The notes under the pieces: model-generated | Told to the model about the DNA's origin: nothing | Databases searched by the model: none | The model's input: the letters and a program-made list of their open reading frames with translations, nothing else | In this document: piece after piece, positions 18,765-27,219 of the stretch | Numbering within the stretch: the stretch's first letter is position 1 | How the letters are laid out: every line of letters begins with the position of its first letter | Source of the DNA: Ruegeria aquimaris | Lineage (GTDB): Bacteria; Pseudomonadota; Alphaproteobacteria; Rhodobacterales; Rhodobacteraceae | Length of the DNA: 64,000 nucleotides | Assembly: GCF_025751555.1 (NCBI RefSeq) | Contig: NZ_JAOWLB010000003.1 | Span: 349,524-413,523 of the forward strand | Direction of reading: 5' to 3' | Translations under genes and position numbers: made by a program

Positions 18765-19071
18765 ATCGCGACCGCAGGAACAGGTAGAGCGGCAGGCCGC
18801 AGCTCACCCCGATACCAAACGTGGCCGGCACAGCCAGCAGACCGGTCCAGTTGCGGGTCCGCCAGGTCTCGGCCAGAACCCAGACCGTCAGCGCGACCGC
18901 CGAGATCGTGAGGTCCCAGACCAGTCCGGAACTGGCGGCATTGGCGTGCCAGGCATCAACCATAGCCCCCAGGTCGACGCCGTTTTCGGCGAACCATTGC
19001 AGGAAATACCACATCGGATGGATCGCCCCCCAGATCGCAAGGGCGAGAAAGATCAGGCGCAACGGGGTCAA
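18763..19071 (-). CDS. DUF2834-like small membrane protein
   Basis: 102 residues from a TTG placed five bases after an excellent aaaggaggt ribosome site; the frame is open further upstream but without a start signal. Three hydrophobic segments (about residues 3-25, 48-67 and 76-97) and the IHPMWYFLQWFAENGVD stretch suggest the DUF2834 family. Function unknown. Its last codons run into the dispersed repeat at 18749-18764, so the C-terminus LFLRSR is partly repeat-encoded. Lies between the 43-aa lipoprotein and lysA. Confidence 0.75.
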   Translation of the reverse strand: MTPLRLIFLALAIWGAIHPMWYFLQWFAENGVDLGAMVDAWHANAASSGLVWDLTISAVALTVWVLAETWRTRNWTGLLAVPATFGIGVSCGLPLYLFLRSR

Positions 19072-19133
19072 GGCCACCTCCTTTGTTGCGCCTCGATCTA
19101 GGGCGCGGACCGGTACGATCCAGCCCGGCGATA

Positions 19134-19265
19134 TCAGGCGGGCGCGACCATCGTCCGCTCCGCTCCGCTCAGTCCCGCGACCGGCGTTTCCGGCTCGCCA
19201 TCGGCGCCGCAGCCCGACAACAGTGCGCCCAGCGCAACGATCAGGCCCAGTCGGATCGCATTCAT
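19134..19265 (-). CDS. Small lipoprotein of 43 residues (LptM-like position)
   Basis: The ATG overlaps the argH stop codon (ATGA). The product begins [20 protein letters not shown]: a positively charged start, hydrophobic core and an LSGC lipobox with the lipidated Cys at residue 19, followed by a 24-residue polar tail. In many proteobacteria a very short lipoprotein of the lipoprotein-attachment-site family (enterobacterial LptM/YifL, an LPS-translocon assembly factor) sits next to lysine/arginine biosynthesis genes; equivalence here is inferred from size, lipobox and place only. Confidence 0.8.
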   Translation of the reverse strand: MNAIRLGLIVALGALLSGCGADGEPETPVAGLSGAERTMVAPA

Positions 19266-20653
19266 GCCAGCATCTCCTTCCAGCGGGCGATCTGCGCGCG
19301 CACCTGCGCGGGCGCCGTGCCGCCATAGCTCTGGCGCGAGTTTACCGAGTTTTCCACGCCCAGCACACCATAGACATCCGCGGTGATGCCCGCATGCGCC
19401 GATTGCATCTCGTCGAGGCTCAGGTCCGGCAGATCGCAGCCCTTCTTCTCGGCCAGCGCCACCAGGCTGCCGGTCACATGATGCGCATCGCGGAACGGCA
19501 GGCCCAGCACCCGCACCAGCCAGTCGGCCAGGTCCGTCGCCGTCGAAAAGCCCGACCCAGCAGCGGCGGCAAGAGACGGGCGGTTCGCGGTCATGTCGCG
19601 CACCATGCCTTCCATCGCCGCCAGCGCCAGCATCCAGTTGTCGGCGGCGTCAAAGACCTGTTCCTTGTCCTCCTGCATGTCCTTGGAATAGGCCAGCGGC
19701 AGCCCCTTCATCACCATCATCAGCGCGGTATTGGCGCCAAAGATGCGGCCCACCTTGGCGCGGATCAGCTCGGCCGCGTCGGGGTTCTTCTTCTGCGGCA
19801 TGATCGACGAGCCCGTCGAGAACCGGTCGGACAGGATCACGAACCGGAATTGCGCGCTGGACCAGATCACCAGCTCCTCGGCAAAGCGCGACAGGTGCAT
19901 GGCGCAGATCGAGGCGACCGACAGGAACTCCAGCGCAAAATCGCGGTCACTGACCGCGTCCAGCGAATTGGCCGTGGGCCGGTCGAACCCCAGCGCCGCC
20001 GCCGTCATGTGCCGGTCGATCGGGAACGACGTTCCCGCCAGCGCCGCCGAGCCCAGGGGCGATTCGTTCATCCGCGCGCGGGCGTCGCGCACCCGGCTCA
20101 GGTCGCGGCCGAACATCTCGACATAGGCCATCATGTGATGGCCCCAGGTCACCGGCTGCGCGGTCTGGAGATGGGTGAACCCCGGCATCACCCAATCGGC
20201 GCCTGCCTCGGCCTGACCCAGCAGCGCCCGGATCAGCGCCAACAGCCCCTGTTCGGCGGCATCGAACTGGTCGCGCACCCACAGTTTGAAATCGGTCGCC
20301 ACCTGGTCGTTGCGCGACCGCGCGGTGTGCAGCCGCCCCGCCGGTTCGCCGATGACCTCCTTCAGCCGCGCTTCGACATTCATGTGAATGTCCTCTAGCG
20401 CGGTGGAAAAGACAAACGAACCGCCCTCGATCTCTGACAAAACGGTGAGCAGCCCTTCCCGAATGGCCTCGGCATCACTATCCGTAATAACGCCCGTGGC
20501 TGCCAACATGGCCGCATGGGCCCGCGAACCCGCGATGTCCTGGGCCGCCATCCGCTTGTCGAACCCGATCGAGGCATTAATTGCTTCCATGATCGCGTCC
20601 GGTCCGGCGGCAAAGCGGCCGCCCCACATCTGGTTCGAGGTCTTGTCGGTCAT
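19262..20653 (-). CDS. argH: Argininosuccinate lyase
   Basis: 463 residues. Last step of arginine synthesis, cleaving argininosuccinate to arginine and fumarate. The N-terminal MWGGRF block, [17 protein letters not shown], and the superfamily signature [11 protein letters not shown] are all present; the ATG at 20653 gives the normal N-terminus ([14 protein letters not shown]). Divergent from the TlpA-like gene with only 24 bases between the two start codons, so promoters must overlap or lie within the coding ends. Confidence 0.97.
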   Translation of the reverse strand: MTDKTSNQMWGGRFAAGPDAIMEAINASIGFDKRMAAQDIAGSRAHAAMLAATGVITDSDAEAIREGLLTVLSEIEGGSFVFSTALEDIHMNVEARLKEVIGEPAGRLHTARSRNDQVATDFKLWVRDQFDAAEQGLLALIRALLGQAEAGADWVMPGFTHLQTAQPVTWGHHMMAYVEMFGRDLSRVRDARARMNESPLGSAALAGTSFPIDRHMTAAALGFDRPTANSLDAVSDRDFALEFLSVASICAMHLSRFAEELVIWSSAQFRFVILSDRFSTGSSIMPQKKNPDAAELIRAKVGRIFGANTALMMVMKGLPLAYSKDMQEDKEQVFDAADNWMLALAAMEGMVRDMTANRPSLAAAAGSGFSTATDLADWLVRVLGLPFRDAHHVTGSLVALAEKKGCDLPDLSLDEMQSAHAGITADVYGVLGVENSVNSRQSYGGTAPAQVRAQIARWKEMLA

Positions 20654-20677
20654 CGTGCTAAACCCTTCGGAGGGGAT

Positions 20678-21250
20678 ATGAAGAAACTGTTGCTCGCCCT
20701 CGTCTATACCGCCGCCGCGCTGGGCGCAAACCCATCCACCGGCCTCGCCGCCGACCGCGCCGAGATCGAGGCGCTGCGCGACGGCGACCTGAAGAAACTG
20801 ATCGTGCTGCCCGAACGTCGCGCCGTGTCTCAGGTGCCGTTCCAACTGGCCGACGGCGCGGGCGAGGCCACTCTGGGCGACTACAAGGGCAAGGTGGTGC
20901 TGCTGAACTTCTGGGCCACCTGGTGCGCCCCCTGCCGCAAGGAGATGCCCCAGCTATCGGCGCTCCAGTCCGAACTGGGCGGCGACAGGTTCGAGGTGCT
21001 GACCATCGCCACCGGCCGCAACTCGCCCGCCGGGATCGAGAAGTTCTTTGGCGAGATCGGCGTCGACAACCTGCCCCGCCATCAGGACCCCAAGCAGGCG
21101 CTGGCCCGTGAAATGGCGGTGATCGGCCTGCCGATCACGGTGCTGATCGATGCCGACGGGATGGAGGTCGCGCGCCTGATCGGCGACGCCGACTGGAACT
21201 CGGACAGCGCCCGCGCGATCATCTCGGCGGTTATCGGCACCGAAGGCTAG
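20678..21250 (+). CDS. TlpA-like periplasmic thioredoxin-family protein
   Basis: 190 residues. An N-terminal hydrophobic signal (residues about 3-24, ending TGLAADRA) is followed by a thioredoxin fold with the redox motif WCAPC in [18 protein letters not shown] and the cis-Pro in GLPITVLID. Such proteins reduce periplasmic disulfides, often for cytochrome c or oxidase assembly. A good ggagggg site precedes the ATG. Next to argH in divergent orientation. Confidence 0.9.
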   Translation: MKKLLLALVYTAAALGANPSTGLAADRAEIEALRDGDLKKLIVLPERRAVSQVPFQLADGAGEATLGDYKGKVVLLNFWATWCAPCRKEMPQLSALQSELGGDRFEVLTIATGRNSPAGIEKFFGEIGVDNLPRHQDPKQALAREMAVIGLPITVLIDADGMEVARLIGDADWNSDSARAIISAVIGTEG

Positions 21251-21311
21251 GCCGCGACCTCCGGCGCGCTTCATGCTACCCTGTCTGGGTCCGCGCGCAG
21301 GAGGAATGACG

Positions 21312-22382
21312 ATGTGGCCCGACCAGAGATTGTGTGACCTTCTGGGGATCGAACATCCGATCATCCAGGCCCCGATGACCGGCACCTGCACGCCTGCGCT
21401 GGCCGCTGCGGTGTGCAACGCCGGCGGGCTCGGCTCGCTGGGCTGCGCCGAAAAACCGCTGGACCGGATCCGGCGCGAAGTGGCCGAGCTGCGCGCCCTG
21501 ACCGACCGCCCGTTCAACCTGAATTTCTTCACCGTCGATGCGCCCCGCACCGATCCACAGACCCTCGCCCGCACCCGGGACCGCCTGAAGCCCTGGTATG
21601 ACCGCTACGGCCTCGGCACCCCGCCCGAGCAGTTGCCCGACCTCAAGGCAGGGTTCGACGCCGAAAAACTCGACCTGATGCTCGAGCTGCGCCCGCGCAT
21701 GGTCAGTTTCCATTTCGGCATTCCCGATGCATCCATGCTGACCGCGCTCAAGAGCGCCGGGATCATCCTCGTCGGCACCGCCACCACCGCTGCCGAGGCC
21801 CGCGCGCTGGACCACGCGGGCTTTGACGCGATCATCGCCCAAGGCTGGGAGGCGGGCGGTCACCGCGGCTCGCACCGCGTGACCCGACCTTACGAGGGCG
21901 TCGGAACCGTGGCGCTGGTGCCGCAGGTGGCCGATGCGGTCTCGGTGCCGGTGATCGCAGCGGGCGGCATCGCCGACGGGCGCGGCATCGCCGCCGCGCT
22001 GGCGCTGGGGGCATCCGGCGTGCAGATGGGCACCGCCTTTCTCCGCTGCCCCGAGGCCGCAACCGCAACCGCCTGGCGCGACCGGCTCCGCACCGCGACC
22101 GAGGCCGACACGATGGCCACCGATGCCTTCTCTGGGCGCTGCGCCCGCGCGCTCCGCTCGCGCTACGCCGAGGAAATGGCGCAGCACCACGACCCCCTGC
22201 CCGGCTTCATCCAGATGTATGCGCTCTCGGGTCCGCTGCTCGACGCCGCCCCGGACGAGGAGGTCTCGTTCCACCTCTGTGGTCAGGCCCTGACGCTCGG
22301 CCGCGACATCACCGCCGCCGACCTGATCGCGCAGCTGGTCGAAGAAACACGGGCCAGTCTGGCCCGCCTCGCCCCGCGCTGA
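21312..22382 (+). CDS. Nitronate monooxygenase (2-nitropropane dioxygenase family)
   Basis: 356 residues. FMN-dependent TIM barrel that oxidises alkyl nitronates such as propionate-3-nitronate. N-terminal GIEHPIIQAPMTG, middle FDAIIAQGWEAGGHRG with the conserved catalytic-region His, VPVIAAGGIADGRG and LGASGVQMGTAFL phosphate-binding parts are visible. ATG at 21312 was preferred over ATG 21306 because aggagg then has normal spacing. Next gene begins 63 bases later. Confidence 0.9.
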   Translation: MWPDQRLCDLLGIEHPIIQAPMTGTCTPALAAAVCNAGGLGSLGCAEKPLDRIRREVAELRALTDRPFNLNFFTVDAPRTDPQTLARTRDRLKPWYDRYGLGTPPEQLPDLKAGFDAEKLDLMLELRPRMVSFHFGIPDASMLTALKSAGIILVGTATTAAEARALDHAGFDAIIAQGWEAGGHRGSHRVTRPYEGVGTVALVPQVADAVSVPVIAAGGIADGRGIAAALALGASGVQMGTAFLRCPEAATATAWRDRLRTATEADTMATDAFSGRCARALRSRYAEEMAQHHDPLPGFIQMYALSGPLLDAAPDEEVSFHLCGQALTLGRDITAADLIAQLVEETRASLARLAPR

Positions 22383-22445
22383 CGTCACGCCACCCTTTGA
22401 CAAGCGCCGTACTCCGGTTCCACTCTGCGTGTCACGGAGGACCCC

Positions 22446-22832
22446 ATGCCACTTGAAATCCTGCTGATCCTGGTGATCGGCGGCATATCGGCCATCGCCG
22501 TGATCCTGCACCTGACCGGGCGCTCGCACCGGGCGGTCCTGCTGCCCGAAGACGCGCGCGCCGCCTGGCACCGGCATTTCCCCGACGACATGATCCTCGG
22601 GATCGCCGTCGCGCGCGACGGCCACGCCGCCCTGATCGAGACCGAACAGGGCCCCGGCCTCCTTTGGTCCTTCGGGGCCGACACCGTGGGCCGCCACCTG
22701 CGCGATTTCGACGTCATGGATCACCCCCACGGCCTGCGCGTCCTGTTCCACGATTTCACCGCGCCGCAGGTGACACTGCACCTTTCCCCCGACGAACGCC
22801 GCGACTGGCAGGCCAGGATGACCCCCAGATGA
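22446..22832 (+). CDS. Membrane-anchored hypothetical protein
   Basis: 128 residues with an N-terminal hydrophobic segment (residues about 4-22) and a soluble remainder with several His and Asp residues. I do not recognise the family. The stop overlaps the start of the fatty acid hydroxylase gene (ATGA), so the two products are likely made together and may work in the same membrane process. A ggagg site precedes the ATG. Confidence 0.75.
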   Translation: MPLEILLILVIGGISAIAVILHLTGRSHRAVLLPEDARAAWHRHFPDDMILGIAVARDGHAALIETEQGPGLLWSFGADTVGRHLRDFDVMDHPHGLRVLFHDFTAPQVTLHLSPDERRDWQARMTPR

Positions 22833-23761
22833 CCGACACGCTCAGCTTTCCCGATCCCACGCAACTGGCGGTGCCCTTCTTCATCGCCGCCATCCTGATC
22901 GAGTTCCTGTGGATCGCGATGAAGAAGCGCGGCGGTCGCTACGAGACCCGCGATGCCGTCACCTCGCTGATCATGGGCGCAGGCTCTGTGGCCGAGGGGA
23001 TCATCCTCGGCTTCATCGCCTGGGGTTTCTTCATGTTCCTCTGGCGGCTGACGCCGCTCGACCTCGGCACCTCGGTCTGGGCGCTGATCGCCTGTTTCGT
23101 GCTGGACGACCTGCGGTATTACTGGGTGCACCGCTTTGGCCACCGCATCCGCTGGGTCTGGGCCAGCCATGTCAACCACCATTCCAGCCAGCACTACAAC
23201 CTGACCACCGCGCTCAGGCAAACCTGGACCGGCACCTTCACCTTCATGATGGTGGTCAAGGCGCCGCTGGTGCTGTTGGGCTTTCACCCCGCGCTAGTCC
23301 TGTTTGCCGGCGGGCTCAACCTCATCTACCAGTTCTGGATCCATACCGAGGCGATCGGCAAACTGCCCCGCTGGTTCGAGGCGGTGATGAACACGCCCAG
23401 CCACCACCGCGTGCATCACGGCCGCAACCCCCGCTATCTGGATTGCAACTATGCGGGCGTGTTCATCATCTGGGACAAGATGTTCGGCACTTTTGTGCCC
23501 GAGCAAGAAGATGAAAAGGTCGATTACGGCCTCGTCCACAACCTCGGCACCTTCAACCCGCTGCGGGTGGCGTTCCACGAATGGCTGGGCATCTGGCGCG
23601 ACATCACACAACCCGGCCTGACCCTGCGCCAGCGGCTCGCCTATGCCTTTGCCCCGCCGGGATACAGCCATGACGGCAGTCGCGACACCTCGGAACAGAT
23701 CAAGGCCAAGCACCTTGCCCGCCACCCGCAGGACCGCGGCACGCCGGGATTTCGCACCTGA
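22829..23761 (+). CDS. Fatty acid hydroxylase / sterol desaturase family membrane protein
   Basis: 310 residues. Four or more hydrophobic segments (about 12-30, 48-75, 78-98, 140-170) and the histidine clusters of the di-iron membrane oxygenase superfamily: HRFGH, HVNHHSSQH and HHRVHHG in that order, which supply the metal ligands. It should hydroxylate or desaturate a lipid; bacterial homologues act on acyl chains or hopanoid/sterol-like compounds, and the substrate cannot be assigned here. Coupled to the upstream 128-aa protein. Confidence 0.9.
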   Translation: MTDTLSFPDPTQLAVPFFIAAILIEFLWIAMKKRGGRYETRDAVTSLIMGAGSVAEGIILGFIAWGFFMFLWRLTPLDLGTSVWALIACFVLDDLRYYWVHRFGHRIRWVWASHVNHHSSQHYNLTTALRQTWTGTFTFMMVVKAPLVLLGFHPALVLFAGGLNLIYQFWIHTEAIGKLPRWFEAVMNTPSHHRVHHGRNPRYLDCNYAGVFIIWDKMFGTFVPEQEDEKVDYGLVHNLGTFNPLRVAFHEWLGIWRDITQPGLTLRQRLAYAFAPPGYSHDGSRDTSEQIKAKHLARHPQDRGTPGFRT

Positions 23762-23989
23762 TCCGGGCAGAAACCTCGGATTTTAGCCAAATCAGCCCGC
23801 CGCGACGGTACCGGCGCAGCCGCTCCCCCCGGCGCTCAACCTGCTGAATATGTGAGATTTTTCACGCCCGCTGACAGGCGCGCGCGTGATCTCGCGCATT
23901 TTAGGAAAACGCGCGCCTTAACCCCCGATTCACGGATTTGACAAACTCTGGGCAGGCTCGCCGCCGATCCATGGGATGGAAACACCGTC
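23762..23989. other. Intergenic region without recognised element
   Basis: 228 bases between the hydroxylase and the EAL gene. It is GC-rich at its start and AT-richer around 23850-23945. I see no small reading frame with a ribosome site, no strong hairpin and no clear promoter boxes. Confidence 0.5.
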
Positions 23990-24838
23990 ATGCAGAACCG
24001 CCGCTCCAAACTGGCCGACTTGCCGCCCGGCACCGACAGCCCGCTCAGCGCCGCGATCTCTGGGCGCGACCGCTCGGCGGTCAAAATGGCGACCGACGCG
24101 GTGCGCCACGGCGATTGCATGCTGGCCTACCAGCCGGTGCTACAGGCCCGCCCGCCGCACACAGTCGCCTTCTGGGAAGGCTTCATTCGCGTGCTTGACG
24201 AGACCGGCCGCCAGATCCCCGCCCGCGATTTCATGCCCCAGGTCGAAAACACCGAGATCGGGCGCGAACTGGACCGCATCGCGCTCGACACCGGCCTCCG
24301 CCTCCTAAGGGAAAAACAGGACATCCGCCTGTCGATCAACATGTCGGCCCGCTCCATCGGCTTTCAGTCCTGGATGCAGACTCTGGAGCAGCACCTGTCC
24401 CGCGACCCGTCGCTCGGCGAACGGCTGATCCTCGAAATCAACCAGACCTCGGCCATGGCGACACCGGAACTGGTGATCGACCTGATGGACCGGCTGCAAC
24501 CGCGCGGCATCGCCTTTGCGCTCGACGATTTCGGCGACGGCCCCATCGACTTCAACGCCTTCCGCGACTTCTTCTTCGACGCGGTCAAGATCGACGGCCG
24601 TTTCGTGCGCGGAGTCAGCGGCGACCACGGCAATCAGGCCATCGTGCGCGCCCTCATCGCGCTGGCCCGCGAGTTCGAGATGCTGATCATCGCGGAATCG
24701 GTCGAGACAGAGGCAGACGCGGCCTTTCTCGTCGAAAACGGCGTGAACTGCCTCCAGGGCTATCTCTACGCCGCCCCCACGGTCACCCCGAAATGGGCCA
24801 AAAAGCGTGCGAATCCAACGCCCAAGGCCGAGGCCTGA
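23990..24838 (+). CDS. EAL-domain cyclic-di-GMP phosphodiesterase or sensor
   Basis: 282 residues, essentially a lone EAL domain (about 30-270) with a short N-terminal tail. The EAL signature is changed to EGF in FWEGFIRV, keeping the metal-binding Glu and the Arg. Other conserved sites are present: Asn in INMSARS, Glu in LEINQTS, DDFG in ALDDFGDG, Lys in KIDGRF and Glu in AESVETE. The loop after DDFG lacks the usual TGYSSL, so activity is plausible but uncertain; it could be a c-di-GMP receptor. No GGDEF or receiver domain is attached. Confidence 0.85.
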   Translation: MQNRRSKLADLPPGTDSPLSAAISGRDRSAVKMATDAVRHGDCMLAYQPVLQARPPHTVAFWEGFIRVLDETGRQIPARDFMPQVENTEIGRELDRIALDTGLRLLREKQDIRLSINMSARSIGFQSWMQTLEQHLSRDPSLGERLILEINQTSAMATPELVIDLMDRLQPRGIAFALDDFGDGPIDFNAFRDFFFDAVKIDGRFVRGVSGDHGNQAIVRALIALAREFEMLIIAESVETEADAAFLVENGVNCLQGYLYAAPTVTPKWAKKRANPTPKAEA

Positions 24839-24881
24839 CAAACCCCCTCCGAACTCGCGCATATGTGAGACAAGCTGTCCG

Positions 24882-24910
24882 TTGCTGCACGTGCAGCATT
24901 ACGCTATGTC
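24882..24910 (+). promoter_or_regulatory. Candidate phaA promoter with overlapping 16-bp palindromic operator
   Basis: A perfect palindrome tgctgcacgtgcagca covers 24883-24898. It overlaps a plausible -35 box ttgctg (24882-24887), 17 bases before a -10-like tatgtc (24905-24910). The CTGC...GCAG half-sites resemble the CTGC-N3-GCAG target reported for the Paracoccus PHA regulator PhaR, here with four spacer bases. This fits the downstream PHA genes, but regulator identity is inferred. Confidence 0.5.
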
Positions 24911-25011
24911 AAGGGCGCTTCATCGGGGAATAAGCTGCGCTCCAGAGTCGACATATGACTCGTTTGCCGTCAGATTTCCCACCAGACCATGACGGCATAG
25001 GATCGTATCAC

Positions 25012-26187
25012 ATGACCAACATCGTAATTGCATCGGCCGCCCGTACCGGCGTCGGCAGCTTTGGCGGATCTTTCGCAAACACCCCCGCCCATGACCTCGG
25101 CGCCGCAGTGCTCGAAGCGGTCGTGGCGCGCGCCGGGATCGACAAGTCCGAGGTGAGCGAAACCATCCTCGGCCAGGTGCTGACCGCGGCGCAGGGCCAG
25201 AACCCCGCCCGCCAGGCCCATATCAACGCTGGCCTGCCCAAGGAAAGCGCCGCCTGGGGCATCAACCAGGTCTGCGGCTCGGGCCTGCGCGCCGTGGCGC
25301 TGGGCGCCCAGCACATCCTGCTTGGCGACGCCGATATCGTCATCGCCGGCGGCCAGGAAAACATGACCCTGTCGCCCCATGCCGCGCATCTGCGCGCCGG
25401 TCACAAGATGGGCGACATGAAATACATCGACACCATGATCCGCGACGGGCTGTGGGACGCGTTCAACGGCTATCACATGGGCCAGACCGCCGAGAACGTC
25501 GCCGAACAGTGGCAGATCAGCCGCGAGATGCAGGATGAATTCGCCGTCGCCTCGCAGAACAAGGCCGAAGCCGCGCAAAAGGCCGGCAAGTTCGCCGACG
25601 AGATCACGCCCTTCACCATCAAGACCCGCAAGGGCGACATCGTGATGGACAGTGACGAATACATCCGTCACGGCGCCACCATCGAGGCGATGCAGAAACT
25701 GCGCCCCGCCTTCACCAAGGACGGCAGCGTCACCGCCGCCAACGCCAGCGGCCTGAATGACGGCGCAGCCGCCACCCTGCTGATGACCGCCGAGAACGCC
25801 GAAAAGCGCGGGATCGAGCCGCTGGCCCGCATCGCCTCTTACGCCACCGCCGGGCTCGACCCGTCGATCATGGGCGTCGGCCCGATCCACGCCAGCCGCA
25901 AGGCGCTGGCCAAGGCCGGGTGGAAGGTCGAGGACCTGGACCTGGTCGAGGCCAACGAAGCCTTTGCCGCCCAGGCCTGCGCGGTGAACAAGGACATGGG
26001 CTGGGATCCGGCCATCGTCAACGTCAACGGCGGCGCCATCGCCATCGGCCACCCGATCGGCGCCTCGGGCTGCCGCGTCCTGAACACCCTGCTGTTCGAG
26101 ATGAAGCGCCGCAACGCCAAGAAGGGTCTCGCAACCCTCTGCATCGGTGGCGGCATGGGCGTCGCTCTCTGCGTGGAGCGTGACTGA
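25012..26187 (+). CDS. phaA: Acetyl-CoA C-acetyltransferase (beta-ketothiolase)
   Basis: 391 residues. Condenses two acetyl-CoA to acetoacetyl-CoA. The nucleophilic Cys is in [11 protein letters not shown] near residue 88; the C-terminal general acid/base motifs [17 protein letters not shown] (His) and CIGGGMG (Cys) are complete. ATG at 25012 gives the normal N-terminus [19 protein letters not shown]. Neighbouring phaB indicates polyhydroxybutyrate synthesis. A strong terminator lies between it and phaB. Confidence 0.96.
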   Translation: MTNIVIASAARTGVGSFGGSFANTPAHDLGAAVLEAVVARAGIDKSEVSETILGQVLTAAQGQNPARQAHINAGLPKESAAWGINQVCGSGLRAVALGAQHILLGDADIVIAGGQENMTLSPHAAHLRAGHKMGDMKYIDTMIRDGLWDAFNGYHMGQTAENVAEQWQISREMQDEFAVASQNKAEAAQKAGKFADEITPFTIKTRKGDIVMDSDEYIRHGATIEAMQKLRPAFTKDGSVTAANASGLNDGAAATLLMTAENAEKRGIEPLARIASYATAGLDPSIMGVGPIHASRKALAKAGWKVEDLDLVEANEAFAAQACAVNKDMGWDPAIVNVNGGAIAIGHPIGASGCRVLNTLLFEMKRRNAKKGLATLCIGGGMGVALCVERD

Positions 26188-26211
26188 TCGCCCGAACCGG
26201 CCATAGGAACA

Positions 26212-26234
26212 GGGCGCCGTCAGGCGCCCTTTTT
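26212..26234 (+). terminator. Rho-independent terminator after phaA
   Basis: Seven-base perfect stem gggcgcc / ggcgccc with gtca loop followed by ttttt. A canonical intrinsic terminator, implying that phaB has its own promoter in the next 140 bases. Confidence 0.9.
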
Positions 26235-26279
26235 CGTGGCATTCCAACCATATGCTGCAACTGCGACAATATTGGCACT

Positions 26280-26290
26280 CTGCAATGCGG
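26280..26290 (+). promoter_or_regulatory. Candidate PhaR-like half-palindrome upstream of phaB
   Basis: ctgcaatgcgg differs by one base from CTGC-N3-GCAG. It lies 86 bases before the phaB start in an AT-rich segment that also contains paired caatattg sequences near 26267 and 26308. Together with the palindrome before phaA this suggests common control; weak evidence alone. Confidence 0.3.
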
Positions 26291-26375
26291 AAAATCTCCG
26301 CGAAACAATATTGCGCATTTCAGCCTCACAGCGTAACAGCATTATCAAGCCAATTCAGATCTGGAGGATTCTTCA

Positions 26376-27098
26376 ATGGCACGTACAGCACTCGTCACCG
26401 GCGGTTCGCGCGGCATCGGCGCCGCGATTTCCAAGGCGCTCAAGGCCGAAGGCTACAATGTCGCCGCCACCTATGCCGGCAATGACGAAGCCGCAGCCGC
26501 CTTCACCGCCGAAACCGGCATCAAGACCTACAAGTGGAACGTCGCCAGCTACGAGGAAAGCGCCGCAGGCATCGCCAAGGTCGAGGCCGATCTGGGCCCG
26601 ATCGACGTCGTCGTCGCCAACGCCGGCATCACCAAGGACGCGCCCTTCCACAAGATGACCCCGGAACAGTGGCAGCAGGTGATCGACACCAACCTCACGG
26701 GCGTGTTCAACACCGTCCACCCCGTCTGGCCCGGCATGCGCGAGCGCAAGTTCGGCCGCGTCATCGTGATCTCGTCGGTCAACGGTCAGAAAGGCCAGTT
26801 CGCCCAGGTCAACTATGCCGCGACCAAGGCAGGCGACATCGGCATCGTGCGTAGCCTGGCCCAGGAAGGCGCCCGCGCCGGCATCACCGCCAACGCCGTC
26901 TGCCCCGGCTATATCGCGACCGAAATGGTCATGGCGGTGCCGGAAAAGGTCCGCGAGTCGATCATCGCGCAGATCCCCGCAGGCCGCCTGGGCGAGCCCG
27001 AGGAAATCGCCCGCTGCGTGGTGTTCCTGGCCTCGGACGACGCCCAGTTCATCAACGGCTCGACCATCTCGGCCAACGGCGCCCAGTTCTTCGGCTAA
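26376..27098 (+). CDS. phaB: NADPH-dependent acetoacetyl-CoA reductase
   Basis: 240 residues. Short-chain dehydrogenase that reduces acetoacetyl-CoA to (R)-3-hydroxybutyryl-CoA for PHB. Rossmann motif TGGSRGIGAAI at about residue 7, NAG in VVANAGITKD, catalytic Ser in VISSVNG, YxxxK in NYAATKAG, and the PhaB-like NAVCPGYIATEMV. ATG follows ctggagga. It has a terminator on each side, so it is a monocistronic unit. Confidence 0.95.
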   Translation: MARTALVTGGSRGIGAAISKALKAEGYNVAATYAGNDEAAAAFTAETGIKTYKWNVASYEESAAGIAKVEADLGPIDVVVANAGITKDAPFHKMTPEQWQQVIDTNLTGVFNTVHPVWPGMRERKFGRVIVISSVNGQKGQFAQVNYAATKAGDIGIVRSLAQEGARAGITANAVCPGYIATEMVMAVPEKVRESIIAQIPAGRLGEPEEIARCVVFLASDDAQFINGSTISANGAQFFG

Positions 27099-27122
27099 AA
27101 CGCCGGCCCAACCGCGAATGCA

Positions 27123-27147
27123 GGCCGCCCTCCGGGGCGGCCTTTTT
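27123..27147 (+). terminator. Rho-independent terminator after phaB
   Basis: Eight-base perfect stem ggccgccc / gggcggcc with tccg loop followed by ttttt, 24 bases after the phaB stop. Confidence 0.92.
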
Positions 27148-27219
27148 CGTGCAACCTGCCCCATCGCACGAAAGAATTAGGCATAGGGGCCGTGACCGTC
27201 TTATCCTGAGGCATATTGC

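Noticed and set aside
24955..25011. Longer phaA start at 24955
   Set aside because: The added 19 residues do not fit thiolases; ATG 25012 begins at the conserved N-terminus.
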